Source: Planctomycetota bacterium
Lineage (GTDB): Bacteria; Planctomycetota; UBA1135; UBA2386
NCBI GenBank assembly: GCA_016716265.1
Contig: JADJWQ010000006.1
Span: forward strand, 2,507,501-2,571,500
DNA: 64,000 bases
Direction: 5' to 3'
Under the pieces are notes generated by a model, which was given only the letters and a program-made list of their open reading frames with translations, was not told the origin of the DNA and did not search any database. Shown in pieces: positions 47,092-57,200 of this stretch (positions within the stretch are counted from its first letter, which is position 1; each line of letters starts with the position of its first letter). A program made the position numbers and the translations under genes.

Positions 47092-48989
47092 CGCTGGCAG
47101 CTTCCTGCCTTCCGCTCGAACCACACCTTCGGGAACGCACGCACGATCGGAGCCAGCCAGATCCCCGACCGGCTCCACGGCTCGAACAGCCGCTCGAGCA
47201 TCGGATCGTCCTCGGGCAGGCACGCGGTGGTCACTCCGGTCAAGAAGACGTGTTTGATCTGCATCGGCGGCCGCATGGAGCGATGGCTGATCCTCTCGCA
47301 CAGATGGAACAGATCGTGATTCACCGTGGAGTCCAGGCGTCCGATCACGATCGAACGGTCGTCCTCGAGTGTGAGCAGGTAGCGAAAGTCGCCGTCCCCG
47401 AGGATGCGCGCGTGGAGTGGCCGCGTCCGGCGCACCGACTCTGCGAGGAGCGACTGACTCGCCTGCACCATGGCGGCACTGCCATGGCACGCCTGGCTGA
47501 CCGGTGACCATCGTTCGAGATCACCGTCACGCCCGATCTCCACCTGCGCCGAACCCGCTGGCTTCGTCGGGTGATAGACGCGCCCTGAATCCAAGCGGCG
47601 GGCAACCGCTCCCATCCCCACACCGCGAACCAGCTCCCGCACGGCCCGCGTCGCGCCGACGTACAGGACCTTGCCCTCCTCGACGTAGTCGCCGTTGCCG
47701 TTCTTCGCTCCGGACCTGGGCAACATCAGCACGACCCGCTGCGCCTCGCGACCCTTGGACGCGTGAATGGTGCTCAGCACGACACCACGGGTGCCGCACT
47801 CCGGCACCGCGACCTCGACGGGAGGCCGCGACCGCGACAGCACGCTGCGCAACTCCCGCATCGTGATGCGGCCACGGCGCTCGGGGACCAGGGCCAACAG
47901 GGCTCGCCAGGCCGAATCCGGCGTCCTGCCGGACGCCTCCAGCAGCGCATGCCCGGCGTGCTCCTCCCACAGCCGGGTCAGCGATCCGTGGTCCAGATGC
48001 CGCTCGGTCCACGCTCCGAGCAGGAACCCGATCCAGGGCTCGATCGCCATCGGCGAGCGAGGCATGCGCACCCGGTGCTCGACGGCCCAGGAGCACAAGG
48101 TCGCAGATGCCAGCAGGACCTCCACCCTGCGGCGGAACAGCACGAGATCCCCGTCGCCGAGACCCCGAAAGAACTCCTCGTTCTTGTGCAGCTGGTCGAC
48201 GGTAGCGCTCGCCCCCTCCTCGACCCTGATTCGCACCCCCTGGTAGACCTCGCCAGGCTCGGCGACCGCATCGGCGAAGGGCTCCCGAGCGTTCCTGAAC
48301 ATCTCGCGCAGCAGCGGGTTCCTGGTCCGATGGATCGTGCGCAGCTCCAGAGGGCGGAGCTTCAGGCTCGGCGTCTCCGCGAGCAGGTCCAGGAAGGTCC
48401 GCTCGTCTCCCGACTGGCCCTCGTCGTCCGCCGCCGTGAACCCGTAGATCGCCTGTGCCTCGTCCGCGAACACCGTGGCCCCGGCGTCGGGCGCGAGGCT
48501 CTGGAGGATCGCCAGCACGAGGCGCGCACGCGACCCCACCAGATCCTGCGCCTCGTCGACGACCAGATGCCGGATCTGCTGCAACCACGCGATGAGGTTC
48601 TCCTCATGGCGCCCGATCCTGGCGAGGACGCCCTCGATGTTGGCGTCGTAGTCGCCGAACAGCTCCGCGATCTCACGGCTTTCGTCGAAGCCCTTGAGCA
48701 GGCGCCAGACATTCGCGTCGAGCGTGGTGATCTCGACCGCGCGGATGCCGGGCACGTCCGCCGCGAGCGCCTCGATCCGGTCCCGGAACTCGGCGACCGC
48801 CGTGCGCGTGAAGCTCAGCATCATGATCCGCGCGGGCGGCACCCCCCGCCGGGCGAGCGCCGCGATCCGCGCACAGGCCACCGCGGTCTTGCCCGCTCCT
48901 GGCGGAGCGGTCACCAGCAGCATCGCGCTCGGCTCCGCGTCGATGACCAGCCGCTGGTCGTCGTCCGGCACGAACCTGTCTCCATCCAT
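47085..48989 (-). CDS. UvrD/Rep-type SF1 helicase
   Basis: 634 aa from ATG 48989, preceded by GGAGG at ten bases. Motif I APPGAGKTAVACARIAAL (about 28-45), motif Ia MMLSFTRTAVAEFRDRIEAL, motif II HLVVDEAQDLVGSRARL, motif III TVFADEAQAIYGFTA, motif IV-like ELRTIHRTRNPLLREMF, and C-terminal motifs VVLSTIHASKGREAQRVVLM and GKVLYVGATRAVREL. All core ATPase motifs are present, so activity is likely. The last ~130 residues (RYLLTLEDDRSIVIGRLDST, MQIKHVFLTGVTT) are an extra domain I do not recognise. Separated by 118 bp from the upstream UvrD gene, overlapping DrmA by seven bases. Confidence 0.88.
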   Translation of the reverse strand: MDGDRFVPDDDQRLVIDAEPSAMLLVTAPPGAGKTAVACARIAALARRGVPPARIMMLSFTRTAVAEFRDRIEALAADVPGIRAVEITTLDANVWRLLKGFDESREIAELFGDYDANIEGVLARIGRHEENLIAWLQQIRHLVVDEAQDLVGSRARLVLAILQSLAPDAGATVFADEAQAIYGFTAADDEGQSGDERTFLDLLAETPSLKLRPLELRTIHRTRNPLLREMFRNAREPFADAVAEPGEVYQGVRIRVEEGASATVDQLHKNEEFFRGLGDGDLVLFRRRVEVLLASATLCSWAVEHRVRMPRSPMAIEPWIGFLLGAWTERHLDHGSLTRLWEEHAGHALLEASGRTPDSAWRALLALVPERRGRITMRELRSVLSRSRPPVEVAVPECGTRGVVLSTIHASKGREAQRVVLMLPRSGAKNGNGDYVEEGKVLYVGATRAVRELVRGVGMGAVARRLDSGRVYHPTKPAGSAQVEIGRDGDLERWSPVSQACHGSAAMVQASQSLLAESVRRTRPLHARILGDGDFRYLLTLEDDRSIVIGRLDSTVNHDLFHLCERISHRSMRPPMQIKHVFLTGVTTACLPEDDPMLERLFEPWSRSGIWLAPIVRAFPKVWFERKAGSCQRW

Positions 48990-49107
48990 CCCGCGAAGAC
49001 CTCCTCTCGGCTCCAGTCGGCACGCACAAGAACGGGGCACGGCCCCCGGCCGCCGTTCACGAATCTGGAATCCTGCCGCGCCACCCGCAAACCGCAAGCA
49101 TGCGGTC
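48990..49107. promoter_or_regulatory. Only gap inside the defence operon
   Basis: 118 bp between the two UvrD genes; all other junctions in this five-gene block overlap. It contains a GGAGG site for the downstream gene and may hold an internal promoter. No hairpin with a T-run was seen, so read-through from the large helicase gene remains possible. Confidence 0.35.
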
Positions 49108-51219
49108 TCACGTACCGGCCAGGAACGGACTCGCCTTGCCGTACCCGGTGACCACGAGCTCGTCCCGCGCGCGCGTCGCCGCCACGTAGAACAGGCACCG
49201 CTCCTGCAGCAGCCGGTCCGCGCGCCCCGCCTCATCGGCGTCGGGAATCTCCAATGGCACGCGGCCTTCTTGCACGCCTGCCAACAGCACACGCGGGAAC
49301 TCGAGCCCCTTGAGCCGGTGCATCGTCGCGATCCGCACGGCGTCCTCCGGCAGCGCATCGTCCGCGTCGGCCTCGACCTGCGCCACGCGCAGACCTGCAG
49401 CCTCGAGGATCCTGCGGTAGCGCTCCTTGACCAGCGCACCCGTCCGAGCCGCCACGCAGATCTCGTGCGGCCGACAGCCGGCCTCGAGCCAGGCGCGCAC
49501 GGTCTCGACCACGACCTGCGCCTCCGCTGCCTCCGATCGGCACGAACGAATCACCGGCCGCGGACCGGCGCGCAGCGACGTATAGCCCCGCAATGAGTCG
49601 ATCCCGCCATCGAGGTCATCGACCTCCTGCCCCGCGAGCACTCCGACCGCGAGAGCACGGATCTGCTCGGTCGTGCGGTAGTTGACCTTGAGGCGTCGCG
49701 AGCGGCCACGGATCTGGATCCCACACGCGCCCATCGCCACCGGCTGCCCGTAGATCCGCTGGTGGCCGTCGCCGACCAGGAACAGGTCGTCGGGACCCTC
49801 CGGGACCATCGCTCGCAGCAGGCGCAGATCGCCGGCAGCCATGTCCTGGACCTCGTCGGCCAGCACCGCGCGATAGGGCACGTCCCGGCCGTGGCGCTCG
49901 AGCAGCGCGCGCGCGGTCCGCACCAGGCCCGGCCATTCGTGCAAGCGCTCCTCCCTGAGCAGCTCCTGGAACCGCGCGAACACCCGCCAGACGTCGACGC
50001 GCTGCCGGCGGCCCACGCGCACGCCGCGGCCGACGCGACGCGCGCGCAGGTAGCCAGCTTCGTGCTCGAGCTCCTGCGGCTGGACGACCCTGCGCCACTC
50101 CTCGAGGAAGAACGCGTGCGGCAGCCCGGCGTCGCCGATCTCGTCGACCGCCTGCTGCATGAGACGCCGGACGTCGCCATCGTCGGCGATCCGGAACTCG
50201 TGTCCGTGCCGTCGCAGGTACTGCGCGATCCAGCTGTGCAGGTTCACGACCTCGATCCGCTCGAGCTCGGCCCCACACAACCGCCGGAGGCTGGCCTCGA
50301 GCTCGAGCGCGAGATTGCGCGTGAACGTCGTCACCAGGATCCGGTCGTCCGGCGACCGGAACACCACTCGCGCGAGGTGCCTCGTCCGGTGCATCAGCAC
50401 GACCGTCTTGCCCGTGCCCGCCCCGCCCAGCACTCGCATCGGCCCGTTGGCGCGGCTCTCGACCAGCTTGCGCTGCGTCGGATGCAGGAAGATCCGCCAC
50501 TGCGCGAGCGGCTCGTCGAGGATCCGCGACAGGTCGGAGTCGTCCTCGACGATGCGGAAGGTCTGCTGCGAGACCGGTCGCTCCAGCGCCGCGGCGAAGT
50601 CCGCGACGTCGACCGGCTCGACCTTCGGCCCCCGTTCCACCATCTCGAGTGCCTCGGTCAGCGAGTAGCCCGCCGCGAGCCCGACCAGGATCTCGGCGGC
50701 GTCCTCGGGCAGCGAGGGCGCGATGGCCTCGAGTTCGGGTTCCTCGCGGACGGCGCGCACGAAGCGGAGCAGGGCCGCCGGAACGCCAGCCAGCAGCAGG
50801 TCCTCGTCCGACACACCGGCGAACAAGCCTTCGGACGTGCGAGCGCGCGCAGGTGCGGCGGCCGAGGCCGGCGCAGCGACGTTCTCGACGTCGTAGACCT
50901 GGAGCGCGCCCGACGCCGGGTGCACCTCGAAGCGCCGGTTCCGCACCCACGCGTAGGCCTCGTCGTGGTGATCGACCCACACGCAGAGGAACACGTCGCC
51001 CTTCGGCGGGTGCACGACGATGGCCCGGTATGCCTTGTCGATGCGCACGCTGCGCACCTTGTCGTCGGCTACGCCCTCGAGCCGCTCGAAGTTGATCCCG
51101 GAGCCGGTCGGATCGTGCCGGAACCTCTCGGTGAACTCGCGGACCTTCTTCTGGATCGGCTTCGGCAGATCCGAGTACGCCTTGAGGAACTCCTTGGAGA
51201 GCGCGACCTGTGCCTTCAT
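49108..51219 (-). CDS. UvrD-type helicase with N-terminal ParE/RelE-like domain
   Basis: 703 aa. Residues 1-100 read as a RelE/ParE-superfamily fold: ALSKEFLKAYSDLPKPIQKK, FRHDPTGSGINFERLEGVAD, KVRSVRIDKAYRAIVV, VFLCVWVDHHDEAYAWVRNR. A spacer (about 100-255) and a full UvrD core follow: HPTQRKLVESRANGPMRVLG with Walker A GGAGTGKTVV (265-274), RILVTTFTRNLALELEASLR, Walker B YRAVLADEVQDM (Val for the usual Ala), GDGHQRIYGQPV, LKVNYRTTEQI, VRIATMHRLKGLEFPRVLLA and LFYVAATRARDELVV. The toxin-like domain may bind nucleic acid or a partner. Start overlaps the stop of the large helicase (ATGA). Confidence 0.88.
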   Translation of the reverse strand: MKAQVALSKEFLKAYSDLPKPIQKKVREFTERFRHDPTGSGINFERLEGVADDKVRSVRIDKAYRAIVVHPPKGDVFLCVWVDHHDEAYAWVRNRRFEVHPASGALQVYDVENVAAPASAAAPARARTSEGLFAGVSDEDLLLAGVPAALLRFVRAVREEPELEAIAPSLPEDAAEILVGLAAGYSLTEALEMVERGPKVEPVDVADFAAALERPVSQQTFRIVEDDSDLSRILDEPLAQWRIFLHPTQRKLVESRANGPMRVLGGAGTGKTVVLMHRTRHLARVVFRSPDDRILVTTFTRNLALELEASLRRLCGAELERIEVVNLHSWIAQYLRRHGHEFRIADDGDVRRLMQQAVDEIGDAGLPHAFFLEEWRRVVQPQELEHEAGYLRARRVGRGVRVGRRQRVDVWRVFARFQELLREERLHEWPGLVRTARALLERHGRDVPYRAVLADEVQDMAAGDLRLLRAMVPEGPDDLFLVGDGHQRIYGQPVAMGACGIQIRGRSRRLKVNYRTTEQIRALAVGVLAGQEVDDLDGGIDSLRGYTSLRAGPRPVIRSCRSEAAEAQVVVETVRAWLEAGCRPHEICVAARTGALVKERYRRILEAAGLRVAQVEADADDALPEDAVRIATMHRLKGLEFPRVLLAGVQEGRVPLEIPDADEAGRADRLLQERCLFYVAATRARDELVVTGYGKASPFLAGT

Positions 51220-54200
51220 GCGTCGTTCTCCGGCTGGAGGCCGAGGCCATCGACCGTGACTCCGGCCACGTGGACACGCCAGCCGGCCGCCTCGAATCGA
51301 GCGCGGTCCGCGGACTGCTCCCGGGTCAATACCGCGAGGCGGCGGTCGATCCACGCCAGCTCCGCCTCCGCGACGACCCGGCCGGTCTCGTCGACCAGCT
51401 CGTAGCCTGCGTCGGGTCGGGGCAGGCCGCGCGCGACGATCTCGCGCACGAGCTCGTGCACCTCCTCCGCGACGAGGCGCAACAGACCGTAGAGCACCTC
51501 TGGCTCGGCGACCCTGGAGACCGACTCGACGCCGGCCTCGACCGCGTCGCCGGCGCCGATCCGCTCCGAGCTCGTCACCACCAACGCCGCACCCACGCTG
51601 CAGAACTGCAGGCGGTTCCATAGCTGGAGCACCGCGCGCCACGAGGCCTCGAATTCCTCGGCACGTCGGCACTCCGCCTCGTCGAACAACCTCAGCGTGA
51701 TGCGCAGTCCCGCCAGCGAGCCCGCGCCGATCGCCGTGCGAGGCGCAGCGGCAACCACGATCGCATGGTCGATCACGGCGTGGTGCGCGACCACCGGACC
51801 GGGCGGGCCCTGCACGACGGCGGGCTCGGACTCGAACTGCGCCGGCTCGCGCGCGAGCCGCTCCGCGAGCTGCTCGGCGTCAGCGGCCTCCGTCCACGGC
51901 GGACTCAACAACCACGCGAGCACCCAGGCATCGACGAGCGCCGTCCAATCGGCGCCGACCGGATGCGCGAGGTACTCGAACAGCGACGTCATCGCTCCCG
52001 CGCCCAGGACCTCGCGGCCGGGGCGCCCGCGCACGCCGAGCTTCTCGCAGAGCCGGCCGAGACCGCCGGGATCCACGCCTCGAACGAGCTCGGGCACCGA
52101 ACCCTGGCGCGATCCCGCCTCGAGGTCATCGAGATCGCGCCACGTGACCGACCACACGCGCCAGGCAGCCGAGCGCAGCAGCCCATCGCGCTTGACCAGA
52201 TCATCACCGATGCGGGCCGTCGGCTGGTCGGGCTGCACGTGGTAGGCGAAGCCGTCACAGTACACCGCCACCGGCAGCACGGCCGGGTCTCCGTCGACCG
52301 GCCGCAGCACGAAGTCCGGCCGCGTTGCAACGCGCGCGCCGTATTGCTCGCCCAGATCCACCTGTGCCTCGACGCGCCACCAGCGATCGCCGAAGCGCGC
52401 CTCCCAGATCCGCTCGCCCCGCTGAACCGACTCGCGCCAACACTCCACCCCCGCCGCCTTCGCCCGGTCCCTGAGCGCGATCAGGAACCGCTCCTCGAGC
52501 TCGCTCTCGATCCGATTGCCCAGGCTGACGCCGGAGAGGTTGTCGAGCGCAACGAGGCGATCCCACCGCGCGAGGATCTCGCGGACCATCTCCTGGGCGA
52601 CCCGGCTCGAGATGCTGTCGAGCTCGAACTGCGACTGGTAGGCGAACAGGCAGCGGTAGCAGCCGTCGCGCCCCTCCTCGCGGCAGCTGCACGACTGCAT
52701 GGCGCGCAGCGCCATGGTCAGGACCTCGCGCAGGTTGTCGCCGTGGCCGAGCTCCGTCAGGTAGCCCGTGCCACCGGGCACCCGGTCGAACACGACGAGG
52801 TAGCGCCGCCGACCCGCCTCCCCCGCGCGCGGCGGTTCGTCCTGGACGCCGATGCGCAGGTGATCGGGGTCGCCGTGGAACCGCCGGCGGAGGCCCAGCG
52901 CGAGCGCCGCCTTGAAGGAGCTCGTGCGCCGCTCGTGGTCGAGCTCGGCTGCCGGCACCAGGATGCGGATCGCCTCGGACCGCACCTCGCGATAGAGCAG
53001 CACCGCCTCGACCTTCGCCTTGTCTGGCGCACGGTTGCCGATGCACCACGGCACGTGGACGAGTTCGGGCCGGCCCGGCTCGTGCACGCGCCCACAATCG
53101 ACGCACACCCGGAACCCCTGGCTGACGATCGGGCGACCGGACACCGACAGCACCTGGTTGCGGCCAGCGGCGTCGAGCGGACCGAAGTTGACCTGCCGCA
53201 GCGGCACGTCGGTCAGCGTCTCGAAGCCGAACGGCAGCTCCTCGATCCAGCGCGCGCCGCGAGCGTTCTCGGGTGCCACATCGATGAGGTCGAGCACCTC
53301 GTACGGCTCGCGCTCCCGGTCGTCACCGTCATCGACCGTGGCCGACTCGAGGCGAGTGGCCAGCGAGCGCGAGCGGCGGAACAGCACGAGCTGGCGAACC
53401 TGCCCGCTGTCGCTCCAGTTCGGATCGCCGCACCGCGGGCACGCGGCCGCCAGCTCCGCGGTGTCGCCGTCGCTGTCCGGGGATGCGGGCGCCATGTGGC
53501 TGCATTGAGCGCACAGGCGCCACTTCCGCCACGCGGGTCGGGCACGCGAGCCGATGTCGAGCTCGTTGATCGTGACGTGCCGGCCCTCGGCGTAGAAGGT
53601 GTTGAACGGCGCGAGCTCCTTGATCGCGCTGCTCGCCGGCCGCATGTACTCGTAGCTCCGGTACAGGGACCGCTCCTCGTGCGCCGCGTCCTCCCGCACC
53701 ACGGACTTGAGCGTAACGCCCGGCTCGGGGAACGCGTAGTTCGGTAGCACGCCCGCGTCGGTCAGCACGTTGAGCGGGTACTTGCTTCCGATCTCGTCGA
53801 CGAGGTCGGACAGCATGCGACGACCGTCCTCGAGGTTGACGCGCTCGGTGGCGGGGTCCTCGAACTCCTCGGGGTGCTCGTCGAGATGCTTGAGCCGCTC
53901 ACGAGTGCGGCGCAGCATCTGCCGCAGCTCGTCGCGTTCCGCCTCGAGGGCATCGAAGGCGTCACGGAACGCCTGCTGCACGTTCTGCGGCCCTGCCGCA
54001 GGGCGCAGCCGCTCGATGTTGGCCTCGGAGATCGTGGCTCCGAACGCCGCCACGAAGCCGGCGAACAGCTCCTCCCAGCGCTCGCGATGGAACGCCAGGA
54101 ATCGCCCGGGGAACCGCGCCCACTGCGCCTCGCCCAGCACGAGCCGGGCCTGGCCGGGGATCGAGACCTTCTCGGTCTCCTCCCGCGCCCACGCGTCCAT

Positions 54201-57200
54201 CGCGAACGCGATCAGCTGGCGGCGCAGCACCTCGGGCGCGTCCAGGAACACGCCGGGCGCCGTGACGTCGCCGGCCATCATCGCCTGCGGTCTCGCGAGG
54301 AAGTACAGATCGTGGGGCCGCGAGTCTGCCATCGTGAGGCACAGCGCGTTGCCGGTCTTGCGCCCCGCACGGCCGACGCGCTGCAGGAAGTTCGCGGTCG
54401 TCGGCGGCACCGTGCACAGCACCGTCGCCGACAGGTCACCGATGTCGATGCCCATCTCGAGCGTCGGCGTGCAGACGAAGAGGTTGGGAGCACCCGGCCC
54501 CCCCTTCTTGAACGCGTCCTCCAGGTCCTCGCGGACCTCCCGCGGCAGGAGCCCGGTATGCTCGCGGGCGACGATGCGCTCCACCCGTCCCGAGCGGTAG
54601 ATCCGCGCGTAGTAGTCGGGCGCCTCGTCGACCATGGCCGCGAGACTGCCCCCGCAGCGGTAGAACCAGCATGGTCGCCCGGCATGGTGCGGCACCTCCG
54701 GCGCCGGCAGCACGACATCCCGGCCACAGGTGTCGCAGCGCACCCGGCCGACGTCTCGCGTGACGCGCAATGCCTCGCGGCGCAAGCCGTAGGCGTTGCC
54801 CTGCCCGGACATCGCGAACCGCTCCAGCAGGCCGTGCTGCTCGAGCCGGCGCAGGGCCTCGAGCAAGGCGGTCTGGACGTCGGCGTGCCGGCGATCGACG
54901 CCGAGCGCGCGCGCGGTCCAGTCGCGGTGCCAGGTCAGGGCCGCGCGGTCGCTGACGACCGGGTCGAACACCGTGTCGCGTCCGGCCTCCCGCGCCCGAT
55001 CGGTCAGGAAGCGCGGGTAGATGCTGAATCGACCGAACGGCGACAGCATCGGCTCCTTGCGCTTGGACAGCAGGAACTTCTTGCCGCCCTCCCGCACGTA
55101 GGCGGCGAGCATGGGGTGGGTGACGCCGCCGCGCAGCCGCAGTCGCTGGACGATCCCGGCCAGCCAATGGCGCACCCGCGACGCTTCGACCGCCGCACCG
55201 TCGAACCAGCCCTGCTCCGTGATCTCCAGCTGGACGACCTCCGCCGCCCGATCGAGCGCGTCACCGGCAGGTGCGGCGGTCGAGCATCCGGTGCGCTCGA
55301 GTGTGCGACCCGCGACGACCGCGAGGCCGTATTCGCGCACCGCCTCCCACGACAGGCGTGAGCGCAGCACGTCGAGGGCATCGTCCGGCGGAGCGCCGAT
55401 CTCGGGGTCGAGCCAGGCCTCGATCGGCGGCATGCCGCGCAGGTCGTCGGGGAGCAGCGCCGCGAGCTGCGCCTCGGGCCCCAGGCCCTTCGCGCGCCCG
55501 AGCCAGTCGAGCACATGGTGGCCGAGCTGGTCGAGCGGCACGTCGTCACCAGCCGCCTCCAGCGCGCCCTGGAGCGCCGTGCGCAGCACGAAGCGCCAGG
55601 TCCGCGCTCCGAAGAACCCCGCGCGGTGCGACGCGTCCTGCACCGAGTCGGTGAACGCGAGCAGCTTGCGGTCGTCGTTCCACTCCGACTGGAACAGGTG
55701 GCCGATCGCCACACTGAGCAGCGTCGCGGCGCGCGAGCCCAGGATCCGCAGCGTGCCATCGGCTCCGCAGTCCGGACAGCGCTGCAGGAAGTGCGCGGGC
55801 GTCTGCCGCGACACGTCGCCCGCGATGCGGACCGGAAGCGAACCATCCGCGTACGGTGCGTGGTCCGCACACCGCTCCGCGAACGCGATCTGCAGCGACA
55901 GCGGATGGAGCCGCAGCGGAAAGCCGCCCTGGGTCGGGTCGGGCCGAGCCGGCGGCTCACCCGAGTCGCCGTCGAGCCCGCTGTGTCCGATCTGCACGTA
56001 GCAGCAGCCGGCGGTGCGGTGCAGCCAGGCCGAGCCGATCTCCTGGACCGCGTCGACGAGCCGCGGGTCGCCGTGCCGGCCGAAGCCGGCCCAGCCCGAG
56101 CTCCCGCACTCCCGGCAGTGCGCGATCGGCAGCCAGCGTCCGCGCTCCGGGTCGGGCGGGCCATCCGTGAACCAATGGAACTCCGGCTCTGGCGTCAGGC
56201 GCTGCACGAGCCGATGCAGCTCCCGCAGCCAGAGCTGGATCTGCACCGTGAGGAACGGCACCTCGCGCACCTCATGCGTGTGCGGGTCCGTCACCCGCTT
56301 GCGCGCGTAGGACAAGAGCGCGAGGAACGAGTCGAGCGCGAGTCGGCGCTCCTCGTCGGTGCGCGTGGCCCAGCCCTCCTCGTGCTCGCGGAGCCAGGCG
56401 TCCACGTCGCGTCGGTCGCGCACGCGCTGGTCGAGCGCGCGCAGCAGCTGCCGCAGGAAGGCGTGGCGCTCGAGCGCGGCACCGACGGCCAGCGGATCCG
56501 TCGCCGCGCCCGCACCGATCCACAGCTCGACCTGCTGCTGCAGCCAGGTCTGCGGGTCCACGGCGCGGTCCGGATCCAGTAGGGTCGCCGAGCCGGGGGG
56601 CGGCAGGACGTCGAGATCGGCGGACTGGGGGAAGACCTCGGCGATCGCCATCCGGTCCTCGAGGATCACGGCGTCCTCGAACACCGCGTCGCCGCTGACC
56701 TCGGACGCGAACCGCACCAGGTCCTCCTGGCCACGAGTGCTGCCACCGCCGACCGTCGCCGACGTGCCGACGAAGCACACGCTGCCCGACCTCGAGCCGA
56801 CCCGCGCCTTCAGCCGTCGGAGCAGGCACGCCACGTCGCTGCCCTGCGCGCCGTCGTACGTGTGCAGCTCGTCGAGCACGAGGTAGCGCAGCGTGTCCGG
56901 CCCGTTGTGCCGCCACAGCTCCCGGTCCTCCGGGCGCAGCAGCAGGAAGTCGAGCATCCGGTAGTTGGTCAGCAGGACGTCCGGCGGGCTGTCGCGCAGC
57001 ACGTCCCGGTCGTCGACCAGGTGCTCGGCGCTCGCCGTCTTGTGACGCCCCTTGCCACCCACGTAGAGCCCGGCGCTGACCACGCCACGCAGCCGCTGGT
57101 CGGCCCACAGCGTCTGCGCCAGGCGCCTCGCCTGGTCGCTGGCCAGCGCGTTCATGGGGTAGAGGAGGATCGCCTTGACCCCCAACTCGCCCCGGCTACG

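Noticed and set aside
42872..47319. Long plus-strand frames (492 and 725 codons) opposite DrmA and DrmB.
   Set aside because: Antisense shadows of recognisable helicase genes.
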